64,000 nt of DNA from Burkholderia puraquae (GTDB lineage Bacteria; Pseudomonadota; Gammaproteobacteria; Burkholderiales; Burkholderiaceae): contig NZ_NBYX01000026.1 in assembly GCF_002099195.1 (NCBI RefSeq), forward strand, positions 23,378 to 87,377, given 5' to 3'. Position numbers and translations under genes: made by a program. This document shows, piece by piece, positions 16,026-24,571 of the stretch; positions within the stretch are counted from its first letter, which is position 1, and the number at the start of each line of letters is the position of its first letter. Below the pieces are notes generated by a model, which had not been told where the DNA came from, did not search any database, and saw nothing but the letters and a program-made list of their open reading frames with translations.

Positions 16026-16370
16026 ATGAACACGCATTGGCTGGTGGCCGCCGCGGTGGCGGCGATTTCTCTCGCGGGTATCGCGCCGCAAGCGTCGGCA
16101 CAGGGGCTGACGCGCGCGCAGGTCAGGCAGGAACTGATCGACGCCGAAAACAACGGGCTGCGCTTCGTGACCGATACGTCGTATCCGGACGTGAGCCCGC
16201 TGTTCCAGCGGCAGGCCGAACAGATGCCGCGGCATCAGGCCAGCACGGCGGTTGGCAGCGATCCGGCCGCGTCATCGGAAGCGGGCAGGCCGGCGACGAT
16301 GTCGCCGCGCCAGGGTCCTGCCGCATGCGTCGGCCCCGCGAGCTTCTGCACGACCTATTTCGGAAGCTGA
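16026..16370 (+). CDS. DUF4148 small secreted protein
   Basis: 114 residues with a signal peptide (about 1-25, cleavage after QASA). It is followed by the DUF4148 signature GLTRAQVRQELIDAENNG, and by a Ser/Pro/Ala-rich tail with two Cys near the end (CVGPASFC) that could form a disulfide. DUF4148 proteins are numerous in Burkholderia and of unknown function, presumably periplasmic. AAGGAG lies upstream of the start. A second, shorter DUF4148 gene follows 80 bases on, so the two look like a tandem duplication that has diverged. Confidence 0.82.
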   Translation: MNTHWLVAAAVAAISLAGIAPQASAQGLTRAQVRQELIDAENNGLRFVTDTSYPDVSPLFQRQAEQMPRHQASTAVGSDPAASSEAGRPATMSPRQGPAACVGPASFCTTYFGS

Positions 16371-16450
16371 CGCAGCCGCCTGCATTCGCAGGTCGGGTAT
16401 TCAAGGCATTCAACAAGGTTGATCGATACGGAGCATTGAAGGAGTTCATG

Positions 16451-16726
16451 ATGAAAGCATATATCGCAGTACTGACGATGATCGGAGCGATCGTCGGTCA
16501 GTCGGCCTTCGCGCAATCCGCCGCGCCGCTGACGCGTGCACAGGTTCGCGACGAATTGATCCGCCTGGAAGCAGCCGGGTATGACCCGGCGAAGGGAGAC
16601 GACGGCGAGTATCCGGCGGACATCCAGGCGGCGGAAGCGAAGCTTGCCGAGCAGGACCGGGCCCGGATGGCGGCTGCCGCTGCGCATGCGCCGGCCCCCG
16701 ATACGCCGGCGCAGACCAGCAACTAG
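16451..16726 (+). CDS. DUF4148 small secreted protein (second copy)
   Basis: 91 residues with a signal peptide (cleavage near SAFA-QS). The conserved LTRAQVRDELIRLEAAGYDP is followed by GEYPADIQAAEAKL, the typical DUF4148 layout. An overlapping ATG lies one codon earlier; the second ATG is preferred because AAGGAG is 6 bases before it. It shares the LTRAQVR block with the gene upstream but lacks the Cys-containing tail. Periplasmic location is inferred; the function is unknown. Confidence 0.82.
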   Translation: MKAYIAVLTMIGAIVGQSAFAQSAAPLTRAQVRDELIRLEAAGYDPAKGDDGEYPADIQAAEAKLAEQDRARMAAAAAHAPAPDTPAQTSN

Positions 16727-16992
16727 GTGTCGATATGGTCTTGTGCGACTTCAGGCCGCCGTGTTCGCGGCACGGCAGTACGTCAGCCCTTCGCGCCGCT
16801 CGACGCGGCAGAAGGGCGCCGGCTGCGCTGCCTGTCATCGCGCGCCGCTTCGCGCGGCGCCGCGATCATCTCATCGGCCGCGTGCGATGAGCGGCCGGTC
16901 GGTCGTGCGATGAACCGGAACGCAGACGGTATCGGTATCGGCGGCCACCCGATTCATGCGCGCGATGGCATGCGGTGCCGCCAACGTGTCGA

Positions 16993-17520
16993 TCACCAGG
17001 GCATCATGCGCTGCGTGACCTGATCGCGCAGCACGAAGCGGTGCGCCAGCGCGGCTGCCACGTGCAGGCAGATACCGGCGAACAGCGCCCATGCGAGGAT
17101 GCCGTGCACGTCGCCCATCGCATGGCCGAAGCTGGAGCCGGCCGCCGACAGCGCGGGCAACGGCACGATCCCGAACAGCGTCACGCCCCATGCGCGCGAC
17201 GACGCGTTGATCCAGCCGAGCAGCGGCACCGCGATCAGCAGCGCGTAGAGCGCGAAATGCGTGATGCCCGACAGTGCGCGCATCGCGGGCGGCAGGTCAC
17301 TCGCAGGCGGCCGATGCGTCACGCGCCACAACACGCGGCAAGCCATCGCGGCGAGCAGTGCGGTTCCCACGAGGAGGTGCGCGGCGATCAGGCCGATGGG
17401 CTGGGTGTCGCGATGCACGTCGGGCATCGTCCAGCCGATCGCATATTGCGCGACGATCAGCGCAACGATCAACCAGTGAAGCAAGCGCGCAACGGTGTCA
17501 TAGCGGGCGGGCGTGGGCAT
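16993..17520 (-). CDS. Cytochrome b561
   Basis: 175 residues with four membrane helices and haem-ligand-type histidines at the N-terminal RLLHWLIVALIV, in the second helix (AHLLVGTALL), and in the C-terminal helix (LHVAAALAHRFV). The start (RYDTVARLLHWLIV) is typical of the bacterial di-haem b561 (CybB) family, which passes electrons from the quinol pool and can act as superoxide:ubiquinone oxidoreductase. It stands alone, next to the sensor kinase gene on the same strand but separated by a gap. Confidence 0.9.
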   Translation of the reverse strand: MPTPARYDTVARLLHWLIVALIVAQYAIGWTMPDVHRDTQPIGLIAAHLLVGTALLAAMACRVLWRVTHRPPASDLPPAMRALSGITHFALYALLIAVPLLGWINASSRAWGVTLFGIVPLPALSAAGSSFGHAMGDVHGILAWALFAGICLHVAAALAHRFVLRDQVTQRMMPW

Positions 17521-17590
17521 GGAGACTCCTGGCGTACGGCGGGGAAGGTATCGGTCGGGTGGATTCTACGGCTGCTTCCTTAACGAAACG

Positions 17591-19045
17591 TTAAGCACGT
17601 GGAATTGCACGCGACGACCGGTCGTCGGGTTCGCCGGCTGGCGTCGGTTCACACGCGCCCGCCGACGGCAGCGTAATCGCGACGCCGAGGCCCTGCCCGC
17701 CGATGCCGGCCTCGAACTGTACGGTGCCGCCGAAATAGTGTGCGATGCGTGTGACGATCGACAGTCCGAGCCCGCTGCCGGGCGACTGCGCGCCGCTGCC
17801 GCGATAGAAGCGGTCGCCGAGCCGCTCGTGCTCGCCGGGCGCGACACCCGGCCCGTCATCGCGCACGACGATGCGTTGTCGCGCACCGTCGTCGTCTACA
17901 CCGATCTCGATGCGGCCGCCCTGGCGGCCGTACTTGACGGCGTTGTCGACGAGGTTGTCGAGCAGGATGCCGATCAGGATCGGATCGGCTTCGATCGACC
18001 GTCCGGATATCGTGCCGGCTACGAGGGCGATGGCCTTGTCCGACGCCTTCGCGAGATGGCGATCGATGGCGGCGTCGACGAGTTCGCGAACGGCGACGGC
18101 GCGCGTCGGAATGCGTTCGTATTCGTCGAGCCGCGCGAGCAGCAGCAACTGGTCGGCGAGTCGCGCGCTGCGGTCGACGCCTTGAACGACCCGCTGCATC
18201 GCCAGTTGCTTGCGCGCCGGATCGTCGGTCGCGATCGCCACCTGCGCCTGAACCTTGATCGCGGCGAGCGGCGTCTTGAGTTCGTGCGCGGCGTCGGACG
18301 TGAACGCACGTTCGCGCACAATCGATTGCCGCAACCTGGCCAGCAGGCGGTCGATTGCGTCGACCAGCGTGCGCACTTCGTCCGGCACGGTGGCGATGTC
18401 GAGCGGTTCGAGCGATCGTGCGTCGCGTGCGCCGATCAGCGCCGATAGCGTCTTCAACGGCGCGAGACCGCGCCCGATCAGATACCAGAGGAGCAGCGCC
18501 AGCACCGGGAGTGCGACGATCAGCGGCAGCACGATGCCGCGCGCGATACCGGTCGCCAGGTCGCTGCGCGTATTGGCGATCTCCATCACGCGTATCCGGC
18601 GCCCCGACGCGTCATCGCGCAACGTGTGCGTGCGCCACGATGCATCGTGAATGACGATCGTTTCAGGGGGGCCGCGCGGGTTGCGCGTGTCGGGCAACCC
18701 GGCTGCTTCGGCCGGAAGGCTCGACGCGACGACATGGCCCTGCGCGTCGCGTACCTCGAACAGCACGTCGCGCTGCAGGCGATCGCCGTCGGTTTCAGGG
18801 ACGGATCTCGCATTGCCGCGATCCAGTTCGACGCGTGCATCTGGCGGAAAACGGGCGAGGCGTTCGAGGTCGGCGGGGGAAAGATCGACCAGCAGCGACG
18901 CGTATTCGACGAGGCGGGCGTCTTCCCATTCGCCAATCTCGCGTGTCGCATAACGGAAGCTGCCGAATACGGCGACGAGCCACACGACGATCACGCAGCC
19001 GAGCGCCATCGACGAAACGCGGCGTCGTATCGAGCGGGAGATCAT
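17591..19045 (-). CDS. Two-component sensor histidine kinase (QseC/PmrB-like)
   Basis: 484 residues. TM1 at about 13-31, a periplasmic region of about 135 residues, TM2 at about 170-191 and a HAMP linker are followed by the dimerisation domain with phospho-acceptor His254 (DAAHELKTPLAAI). The ATPase domain has its N box (LLDNLVDNAVKYG), DDGPGVAPGEHERLGDRF and GSGLGLSIVTRIAHYFGG. The ATG overlaps the response regulator stop by 4 bases (ATGA), so both are co-translated. The periplasmic domain resembles QseC-type sensors, but the signal is unknown. The frame is open upstream of 19045; that stretch overlaps the regulator and is not used. Confidence 0.92.
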   Translation of the reverse strand: MISRSIRRRVSSMALGCVIVVWLVAVFGSFRYATREIGEWEDARLVEYASLLVDLSPADLERLARFPPDARVELDRGNARSVPETDGDRLQRDVLFEVRDAQGHVVASSLPAEAAGLPDTRNPRGPPETIVIHDASWRTHTLRDDASGRRIRVMEIANTRSDLATGIARGIVLPLIVALPVLALLLWYLIGRGLAPLKTLSALIGARDARSLEPLDIATVPDEVRTLVDAIDRLLARLRQSIVRERAFTSDAAHELKTPLAAIKVQAQVAIATDDPARKQLAMQRVVQGVDRSARLADQLLLLARLDEYERIPTRAVAVRELVDAAIDRHLAKASDKAIALVAGTISGRSIEADPILIGILLDNLVDNAVKYGRQGGRIEIGVDDDGARQRIVVRDDGPGVAPGEHERLGDRFYRGSGAQSPGSGLGLSIVTRIAHYFGGTVQFEAGIGGQGLGVAITLPSAGACEPTPAGEPDDRSSRAIPRA

Positions 19046-19701
19046 GCGAGGTCGACAACGTAGCCGATACCGCGAACGGTGCGGATCAGTTCCGCACCGA
19101 GCTTCTTGCGCAGGTTCGAGACATGGACCTCGATCGCATTGCTTTCGATGCCTTCCTGCCAGCCGTACAGGGTGTCTTCGAGGCGCGCGCGCGACTGCGG
19201 CGCGCCCGGGTGGCTGACGAGCTGAACCAGGATGGCCCACTCGCGCGAGGTCAGTGCGATGCGCGACGCATCGCGCGTCACCGTGTGGGCGGTCAGGTCG
19301 ATCGTGATGTCGCGCCACACGATCTCGTCGCCGGCACGGCCCTGCGAGCGGCGCACGAGTGCACGACAACGGGCCAGCACCTCGGTCAGCTCGAACGGCT
19401 TCGCGAGATAGTCGTCCGCGCCGTCGTCGAGGCCGCGGACCCGGTCGGCCACGGTGCCGCGCGCGGTCAGCACCAGCACGGGGACGGTGTCGCCGGCATC
19501 GCGCAATGCTCGCAGCAGCTCCGTGCCCGATTTCCCCGGCAGGCCGAGATCGAGCACGACGAGCGCGAAGCGCGTCGTCGCGAGCGCCGCGGCGGCCGCG
19601 TGACCGTCGCGCAACCAGTCGACGTGATAGCCGGCCTGACTCAGGCTGATCTCGAGACCGCTGCCGATCAGGTCGTCGTCTTCAACAAGGAGGAGTCGCA
19701 T
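19042..19701 (-). CDS. OmpR/PhoB-type response regulator (QseB-like)
   Basis: 219 residues. The receiver domain has acidic DDD at 8-10, phospho-acceptor Asp51 (VVLDLGLPG) and the conserved Lys in LAKPFEL. A C-terminal winged-helix DNA-binding domain follows (LTSREWAILVQLVSHPG, then SNAIEVHVSNLRKKLG and IRTVRGIGYVV). It is the partner of the kinase at 17591. Targets are unknown; no obvious direct repeat upstream was identified as its site. Confidence 0.94.
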   Translation of the reverse strand: MRLLLVEDDDLIGSGLEISLSQAGYHVDWLRDGHAAAAALATTRFALVVLDLGLPGKSGTELLRALRDAGDTVPVLVLTARGTVADRVRGLDDGADDYLAKPFELTEVLARCRALVRRSQGRAGDEIVWRDITIDLTAHTVTRDASRIALTSREWAILVQLVSHPGAPQSRARLEDTLYGWQEGIESNAIEVHVSNLRKKLGAELIRTVRGIGYVVDLA

Positions 19702-19995
19702 GGTCTATTCGGGTGCAGATGCCTGCGATTGTACGAGTGCAACCGTGCATCCCGTGCAACGGATTGTAATTGTGCTGCGTCAAGCTTCCGCCAATTCTGA
19801 AGAACGCTTAAGGTTTGCCGCCGGCAATCCCGCTACCATCGGCCACAACATTTCTCGGGCAGTGCTCCGCTTCCCTGGATCCCGAACCGGGTCACGCATG
19901 TCCGGCACTTGCCGCGCAAGCTTGCCCGTCAATCCGCAACCCGTCCGATCGATCTCCGATCGATGCGAGTCGTCCGTACGGGAGGTTCGTTCCTC

Positions 19996-20346
19996 ATGGC
20001 ATCTTCCACGATCGGGCGATGGCGCGCCCACCTGCTGATCGCCGCGATGGCCGGCATGTTCATTCAGTGTTTCGTGCTGGTGTCGTTGCTTGCATGGCGC
20101 GTACCCGAAGCATTTTTCACCACGATGACGTTTCGCATCTGGGCCGTCATCGCGGTTGCCACCGCGATCCTTTCGGCCCGCAAGCTTGCCGATACGGCGT
20201 TCAAGGCCGCCGTTGAATGCGGCTGCGTGCGTGTGACAGGAATCGATCGCCGCACGGTAGTTGTGTCATCTGATTGCGCGTACCGTCGGCTGGTCGTCCT
20301 TCACATCCGGCTCCACGGGAATCGATACGGCGGCGCACACGGTTGA
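19996..20346 (+). CDS. Hypothetical small membrane protein
   Basis: 116 residues with two predicted membrane segments (about residues 12-33, LLIAAMAGMFIQCFVLVSLL, and about 46-60, IWAVIAVATAILSA), followed by a basic soluble tail. A GGGAGG stretch lies about 10 bases before the ATG at 19996. The C-terminal third has no recognisable pattern and could be out-of-frame read-through. It precedes hpnI by about 60 bases in the same direction but has no known link to hopanoid synthesis. No family recognised. Confidence 0.4.
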   Translation: MASSTIGRWRAHLLIAAMAGMFIQCFVLVSLLAWRVPEAFFTTMTFRIWAVIAVATAILSARKLADTAFKAAVECGCVRVTGIDRRTVVVSSDCAYRRLVVLHIRLHGNRYGGAHG

Positions 20347-20408
20347 ACACGCGTGCGCGCGGCGGGTTCCGGGCGTCGTAGTTGCACGGTTCACCACTGG
20401 GGAGAAGC

Positions 20409-21578
20409 ATGGTTTTGCTGCATGTGCTGCGCGCGCTGGCCGGGGCAATGTCGATCGTCTGCGGGCTGGGCGTGTTGCTGGGCATTGCATACACGATCAC
20501 GGCCAGCGTGCTGGTCGGCCGGTTCTTTTCCCGGGCGGCGGCCCAGCCGCGCGACTATCCGGGCGTCACCGTCGCGAAGCCGCTGCACGGCGACGAGTGG
20601 CAACTCGTACAGCATCTCGAAAGCTTCTTCGTGCAGAATTATCCGGGCCCGGTTCAGCACCTGTTCGGCGTGCACGATGCGAACGACAAGGCCCTCGCGG
20701 CCGTCGAGACGCTGCGTGCGCGCTACCCTGACGCGAACATCAAGGTCGTCGCCGATGCGCGGCTGTACGGGCCGAACCGCAAGATCGCGAATCTCGTGAA
20801 CATGCTCGAACACGCGGAGTATTCGGTGCTCTGTCTCGCCGACAGCGACGTGCTGGTCGAGCGCGATTATCTGCACGCGGTCGTCGGCGCGCTACAGCAG
20901 CCCGATGTCGGCATCGTGACGAGCGTCTATCGCGGCATCGCATCGCCGGGCTTCTGGCCCGGTGTCGCCGTCGCGATGACGAACTACCATTTCCTGCCGG
21001 GCGTGATCACCGGGCTCTTCATCGGGCGCGCACGGCCCTGCTTTGGCCAGACGATTGCGATTACGCGCGCGACGCTCGAACGCATCGGCGGGCTCACGCG
21101 TTTCGCGCACCACCTGGCCGAGGATCACGCGCTGGGCGAAGCGGTGCGGCAGGTGGGCGCGCAGGTCGTCATTCCGCCGTTCGTCGTCGGGCATGCGTGC
21201 GTCGAGGAGACGTTCGCGAAGCTGTACGCACACGAATTGCGCTGGAGCTGCACGATCCGCGCGGCGGACCGGCTCGGTCATGCGGGCTCGGTGCTGATGC
21301 ACCCGGTGCCGCTCGCGCTGCTGGCGCTGCTGTTCTCCGGCGGCACGGCCGCCGCGTGCGGGCTGGCGGCCGCGGCGCTCGCCGCGCGGGTGCTACTGAT
21401 GCTGAAGACGAGCCGGGCGACCGGAGCGGGCCTGCGCGGCGCGATCTGGCTGCCGTTCGTCGATCTCCTGCAGTTCTTCGTGTTCGTGTCGAGCTTCTTC
21501 TCGTCGCATGTCGTGTGGCGCGGCACGCGCTTTCGCGTCGACCGGGAAGGCCTGCTGTCGCCGGCGAGCGAATCATGA
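20409..21578 (+). CDS. hpnI: Hopanoid biosynthesis glycosyltransferase HpnI
   Basis: 389 residues. HpnI is a membrane GT2-type transferase that adds N-acetylglucosamine to bacteriohopanetetrol on the way to glucosaminyl-hopanoid. An N-terminal membrane segment is followed by a GT core with KPLHGDEWQL, the DxD-type LADSDVLVERDYL, the acceptor region RARPCFGQTIAITRATLERI and EDHALGEAV. Further hydrophobic segments lie at the C-terminus. The ATG at 20409 has GGAGAAGC immediately upstream. It overlaps hpnL by 4 bases (ATGA), forming a two-gene hopanoid unit. Glycosylated hopanoids support outer-membrane stability and resistance in Burkholderia. Confidence 0.9.
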   Translation: MVLLHVLRALAGAMSIVCGLGVLLGIAYTITASVLVGRFFSRAAAQPRDYPGVTVAKPLHGDEWQLVQHLESFFVQNYPGPVQHLFGVHDANDKALAAVETLRARYPDANIKVVADARLYGPNRKIANLVNMLEHAEYSVLCLADSDVLVERDYLHAVVGALQQPDVGIVTSVYRGIASPGFWPGVAVAMTNYHFLPGVITGLFIGRARPCFGQTIAITRATLERIGGLTRFAHHLAEDHALGEAVRQVGAQVVIPPFVVGHACVEETFAKLYAHELRWSCTIRAADRLGHAGSVLMHPVPLALLALLFSGGTAAACGLAAAALAARVLLMLKTSRATGAGLRGAIWLPFVDLLQFFVFVSSFFSSHVVWRGTRFRVDREGLLSPASES

Positions 21579-22663
21579 CGACGCAGACGAACCCCGGCAC
21601 CGATGCCGCGGAACGGAATGCCGCGCGGGGCGACGCGCGGCTGCGCCATGCGGGGCAGGTGGCGGCGCTGGGCGGGCTCGCACTCGCCGTGTGGCTGATC
21701 TGGCGCGAACATCCGCTGGAAATCCTGCATCGCCTGCAGATCGCCGGTGCGGGGCTGTTGCTCGCGGCGCTGGCGCACCTCCTGCCGATGCTCGCGAACG
21801 CGTGGGACTGGCGGATGCTGATCCGCGGCCCGCGCCGCCCGTCGTTCGCGACGATGCTGAAGCTCGTGTGGATCCGCGAATCGATCAACGGGTTGTTGCC
21901 GGTCGCGCGGATCGGCGGCGAGATCGTGTCGTTCGGCCTGCTGCGGCGGGCGGGCGTGCGGCCGGCGACCGTCGCGGCCAGCCTCGTCGCCGACATGCAG
22001 CTGACGCTGATCAGCCAGCTCGTGTTCGCGCTGGTCGCGATCGGCTACGTGCTCGAGCACGTGTCCTCCGATGCCGCGCGCGTGGCCGGCAACCTCGCGA
22101 TCGGCATGGCGGCGCTGGTGCCGGTGCTGCTGCTGTTCGCGCTGGTGCAGCATGCGCGGCCGTTCGAACGCGCGATGCGCGTGCTCAACCGCATCACGAG
22201 CGGCAAGGTGGTGGCGCTGGTCGGCGAATCGGCGCGTACCGATCAGTCGATCCGGATGATCTGGAGAAAGACCGGCATCGTCGTGCGTTATCTCCTGATC
22301 TGGCAGACGCTGCAGTTCGTCGGCTACGCGCTGGAAATCTGGCTGGCGCTGTATTTTCTCGGCGCGGAGCCGACCTTCGCGCAGGCGCTCGCGATCGAGG
22401 CGCTGATCCAGCTCGTGAGCAGCATCGCGTTCCTGATGCCGGGTGGCCTCGGGGTGCAGGAAGGCGGGTTCGTGCTGATCGGCGGGCTGCTCGGGTTCGA
22501 CCCGCCGACCTGTCTCGCACTGGCCGGCGCCCGCCGCGTGCGCGACCTGCTGTTCTATCTGCCGGGCCTGCTTGCGTGGCAGTGGGCGGCCGGTGCGGCG
22601 AACCGGCCGGGCGGAACGAAGCGCGCGTCGTTGCCGATTGGGGAATCCGCCCGGCCGCATTGA
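21575..22663 (+). CDS. hpnL: Hopanoid-associated membrane protein HpnL (LPG synthase-like flippase)
   Basis: 362 residues, mostly hydrophobic, of the lysylphosphatidylglycerol-synthase transmembrane (flippase-like) family called HpnL in hopanoid loci. Motifs visible are WIRESINGLLPVARIGGEIV (family: N-LLP-RxGGE) and SIAFLMPGGLGVQEGGFVLI, the conserved P-G-GxQEG region. It probably moves or presents hopanoid precursors; the exact activity is not settled. It is translationally coupled to hpnI. The stop codon lies inside a strong hairpin shared with the convergent denD gene end. Confidence 0.88.
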   Translation: MTTQTNPGTDAAERNAARGDARLRHAGQVAALGGLALAVWLIWREHPLEILHRLQIAGAGLLLAALAHLLPMLANAWDWRMLIRGPRRPSFATMLKLVWIRESINGLLPVARIGGEIVSFGLLRRAGVRPATVAASLVADMQLTLISQLVFALVAIGYVLEHVSSDAARVAGNLAIGMAALVPVLLLFALVQHARPFERAMRVLNRITSGKVVALVGESARTDQSIRMIWRKTGIVVRYLLIWQTLQFVGYALEIWLALYFLGAEPTFAQALAIEALIQLVSSIAFLMPGGLGVQEGGFVLIGGLLGFDPPTCLALAGARRVRDLLFYLPGLLAWQWAAGAANRPGGTKRASLPIGESARPH

Positions 22664-22671
22664 CGCGGCCG
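22648..22671. terminator. Terminator-like hairpin at the end of hpnL
   Basis: CCCGGCCGC (22648-22656) pairs perfectly with 22663-22671 around a 6-base loop and overlaps the hpnL stop codon. denD ends at 22707 on the other strand. No T-run is present. Confidence 0.5.
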
Positions 22672-22706
22672 GGGAGCTCGTGCCCGCACGCCGGGCGGCA
22701 CGGGAA

Positions 22707-23678
22707 TCAGCGCCGTTCGTCGGCGAGATGGCTGCGGATCACGTCCGCGAACGACGTGTCGCCCTTCAGCCCGAGCGCTTCCGCGCGCGATGTGTCCCAA
22801 CGCCCCGGCCAGCTGCCGACGATCTTCTCGACGCGCTCGTCCGGCACATGGCGGATCAGCTTCACGACTTCGTCGCCCGCGACTTCCCGCAGCGCCGCGA
22901 TCATTTCGTCGACCGACACCGACAGGCCGGGCAGATTGATCACCCGTTTGTTGCCGAGCTTCGCGCCGTCGATCTCGCAGCCCGCGACGAGCGCTTCGAT
23001 CGCGCCGCGCGGCGACAGCAGCCACAGCCGCGTCGAACCCGGCACCGGGCACACGCTTTCCTCGCCGTTCAGCGGCTCGCGGATGATGCCGCTCGCGAAC
23101 GACGACGCGGCCGCGTTCGGGCGGCCGGGCCGCACGCTGATCGTCGGCAGCCGCAGCACGCGGCCGTCGACGAAGCCGCGCCGCGCGTAGTCGCACAGCA
23201 GCAGCTCGGCGATCGCTTTCTCGGCGCCGTACGACGATTGCGGATTCAGTGCGGTGTCGTCCTGCACGACGTCGGGCAGCGTGCCGCCATAGACCGCCAC
23301 GGAGCTCGTGAACACGACGCGCGGCCGATGGCCGCGCGCGCGGCACACTTCGAGCAGCGTGCGCGACGCGTCGAGGTTGATCCGCATGCCGAGATCGAAA
23401 TCGGCTTCGGCCTGCCCGCTGACGATCGCTGCGAGGTGGAAGATCGCGGCCGTCTGCGTGTCGATCGCGCTTTCGAGCACCGCGCGATCGGCAATGTCGC
23501 CGACGATCGACGTCACGCGTGCGTCACCGAAATCGCTGCCTGCGACGACGTCGAGCAGCACCAGCTCGTCGATCTTCTCGCCGCGGCCGTCGGGGCCGGT
23601 GAGTTCGCCGCGCTCGAGCAGCTTGCGCGCGAGACGCTGGCCGAGAAAGCCGGCGCCGCCGGTGATCAGTACTTTCAT
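22707..23678 (-). CDS. denD: D-erythronate dehydrogenase (NAD-dependent epimerase/SDR fold)
   Basis: 323 residues. The Rossmann motif is MKVLITGGAGFLGQRLARKL (GxxGxxG); the active-site SSVAVYGG and Y-x3-K in SSYGAEKAIAE belong to the extended SDR family. DenD oxidises D-erythronate to 2-oxo-tetronate, which OtnI then isomerises. It is the last gene of the seven-gene tetronate operon, 28 bases after otnI. The ATG at 23678 is used; a GTG nine bases upstream is an alternative. The operon context makes the specific assignment firm. Confidence 0.88.
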   Translation of the reverse strand: MKVLITGGAGFLGQRLARKLLERGELTGPDGRGEKIDELVLLDVVAGSDFGDARVTSIVGDIADRAVLESAIDTQTAAIFHLAAIVSGQAEADFDLGMRINLDASRTLLEVCRARGHRPRVVFTSSVAVYGGTLPDVVQDDTALNPQSSYGAEKAIAELLLCDYARRGFVDGRVLRLPTISVRPGRPNAAASSFASGIIREPLNGEESVCPVPGSTRLWLLSPRGAIEALVAGCEIDGAKLGNKRVINLPGLSVSVDEMIAALREVAGDEVVKLIRHVPDERVEKIVGSWPGRWDTSRAEALGLKGDTSFADVIRSHLADERR

Positions 23679-23706
23679 GTTCTTCACCCTTAAAGGAATA
23701 CTGGAA

Positions 23707-24483
23707 TTACAGGTACGGCCTGAGCCAGCCGAGCCCTTCCGACGTGCCGGCCTTCGGGCGGTACTCGCAGCCGATCCAGCCGTCGTAGCCGAGCGCGTCG
23801 ATCAGCGCGAACAGATACGGGTAGTTGAGTTCGCCGAGGTCCGGCTCGTGGCGCTCGGGCACGCCCGCGATCTGGATATGGCCGATGCCCGCGAAATCGC
23901 GCTTGAGCTTCATCGCGAGATCGCCTTCGACGATCTGGCAGTGGTAGCAGTCGAACTGCACCTTCAGGTTCGGCGCGCCGACTTCCGCGCAGATCGCCTG
24001 CGCGTCGTCCTGGCGGCTCAGGAAATAGCCGGGCATGTCGCGCTGGTTGATCGGTTCGATCAGGATCGTGATGCCATGCGCGGCGGCGGCCTGCGTCGCA
24101 TGACGCAGGTTTGACAGGTAGGTGTCGCGATGGCGTGCCCGGTCGGCGCCCGGCGGCACCATGCCGGCCATCACGTGCAGCTTCTTGTTGCCGAGCACGC
24201 GCGCATAGTCGAGCGCCTGGTCGATGCCGCGCCGGAACTCGTCCTCGCGGCCCGGCAGCGATGCGGTGCCGCGTTCGCCTGCTGCCCAGTCGCCGGGCGG
24301 CGCGTTGAACAGCGCCTGTTCGAGGTGGTGCGCGTCGAGGCGCGCGCGGATGTCTTCGGCGGCGAAGTCGTACGGGAACAGGTACTCGACGGCCTTGAAG
24401 CCGTCGTAGGCGGCAGCGGCGAAGCGCTCGAGGAACGCGTGCTCGGTGTACATCATCGAGAGGTTGGCGGCGAAGCGTGGCAT
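23707..24483 (-). CDS. otnI: 2-oxo-tetronate isomerase (hydroxypyruvate isomerase family)
   Basis: 258 residues, a TIM-barrel xylose-isomerase-like protein starting MPRFAANLSMMYTEHAFLER, the standard Hyi/OtnI start. Metal-binding acidic residues appear in ILIEPINQRDMPGYFLS, VQFDCYHCQI and IGCEYRPKAGTSEGL. It interconverts 2-oxo-tetronate and 3-oxo-tetronate between DenD and OtnK. Hydroxypyruvate isomerase activity would be the alternative, but the presence of denD, otnK and otnC decides for tetronate use. Confidence 0.9.
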   Translation of the reverse strand: MPRFAANLSMMYTEHAFLERFAAAAYDGFKAVEYLFPYDFAAEDIRARLDAHHLEQALFNAPPGDWAAGERGTASLPGREDEFRRGIDQALDYARVLGNKKLHVMAGMVPPGADRARHRDTYLSNLRHATQAAAAHGITILIEPINQRDMPGYFLSRQDDAQAICAEVGAPNLKVQFDCYHCQIVEGDLAMKLKRDFAGIGHIQIAGVPERHEPDLGELNYPYLFALIDALGYDGWIGCEYRPKAGTSEGLGWLRPYL

Positions 24484-24571
24484 GGCAGCGGATCCTGTGA
24501 ATGAATGGGGCGGGGCGCACGGCGCCCCGCGTCGAATGGCGGCTGGCTCGGCGGTTTAACGGTTCAATGGA

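Noticed and set aside
19046..19369. A 108-codon upstream extension of the histidine kinase frame
   Set aside because: It lies inside the response regulator gene; the ATG at 19045 with ATGA overlap and a proper first membrane helix is the sensible start.
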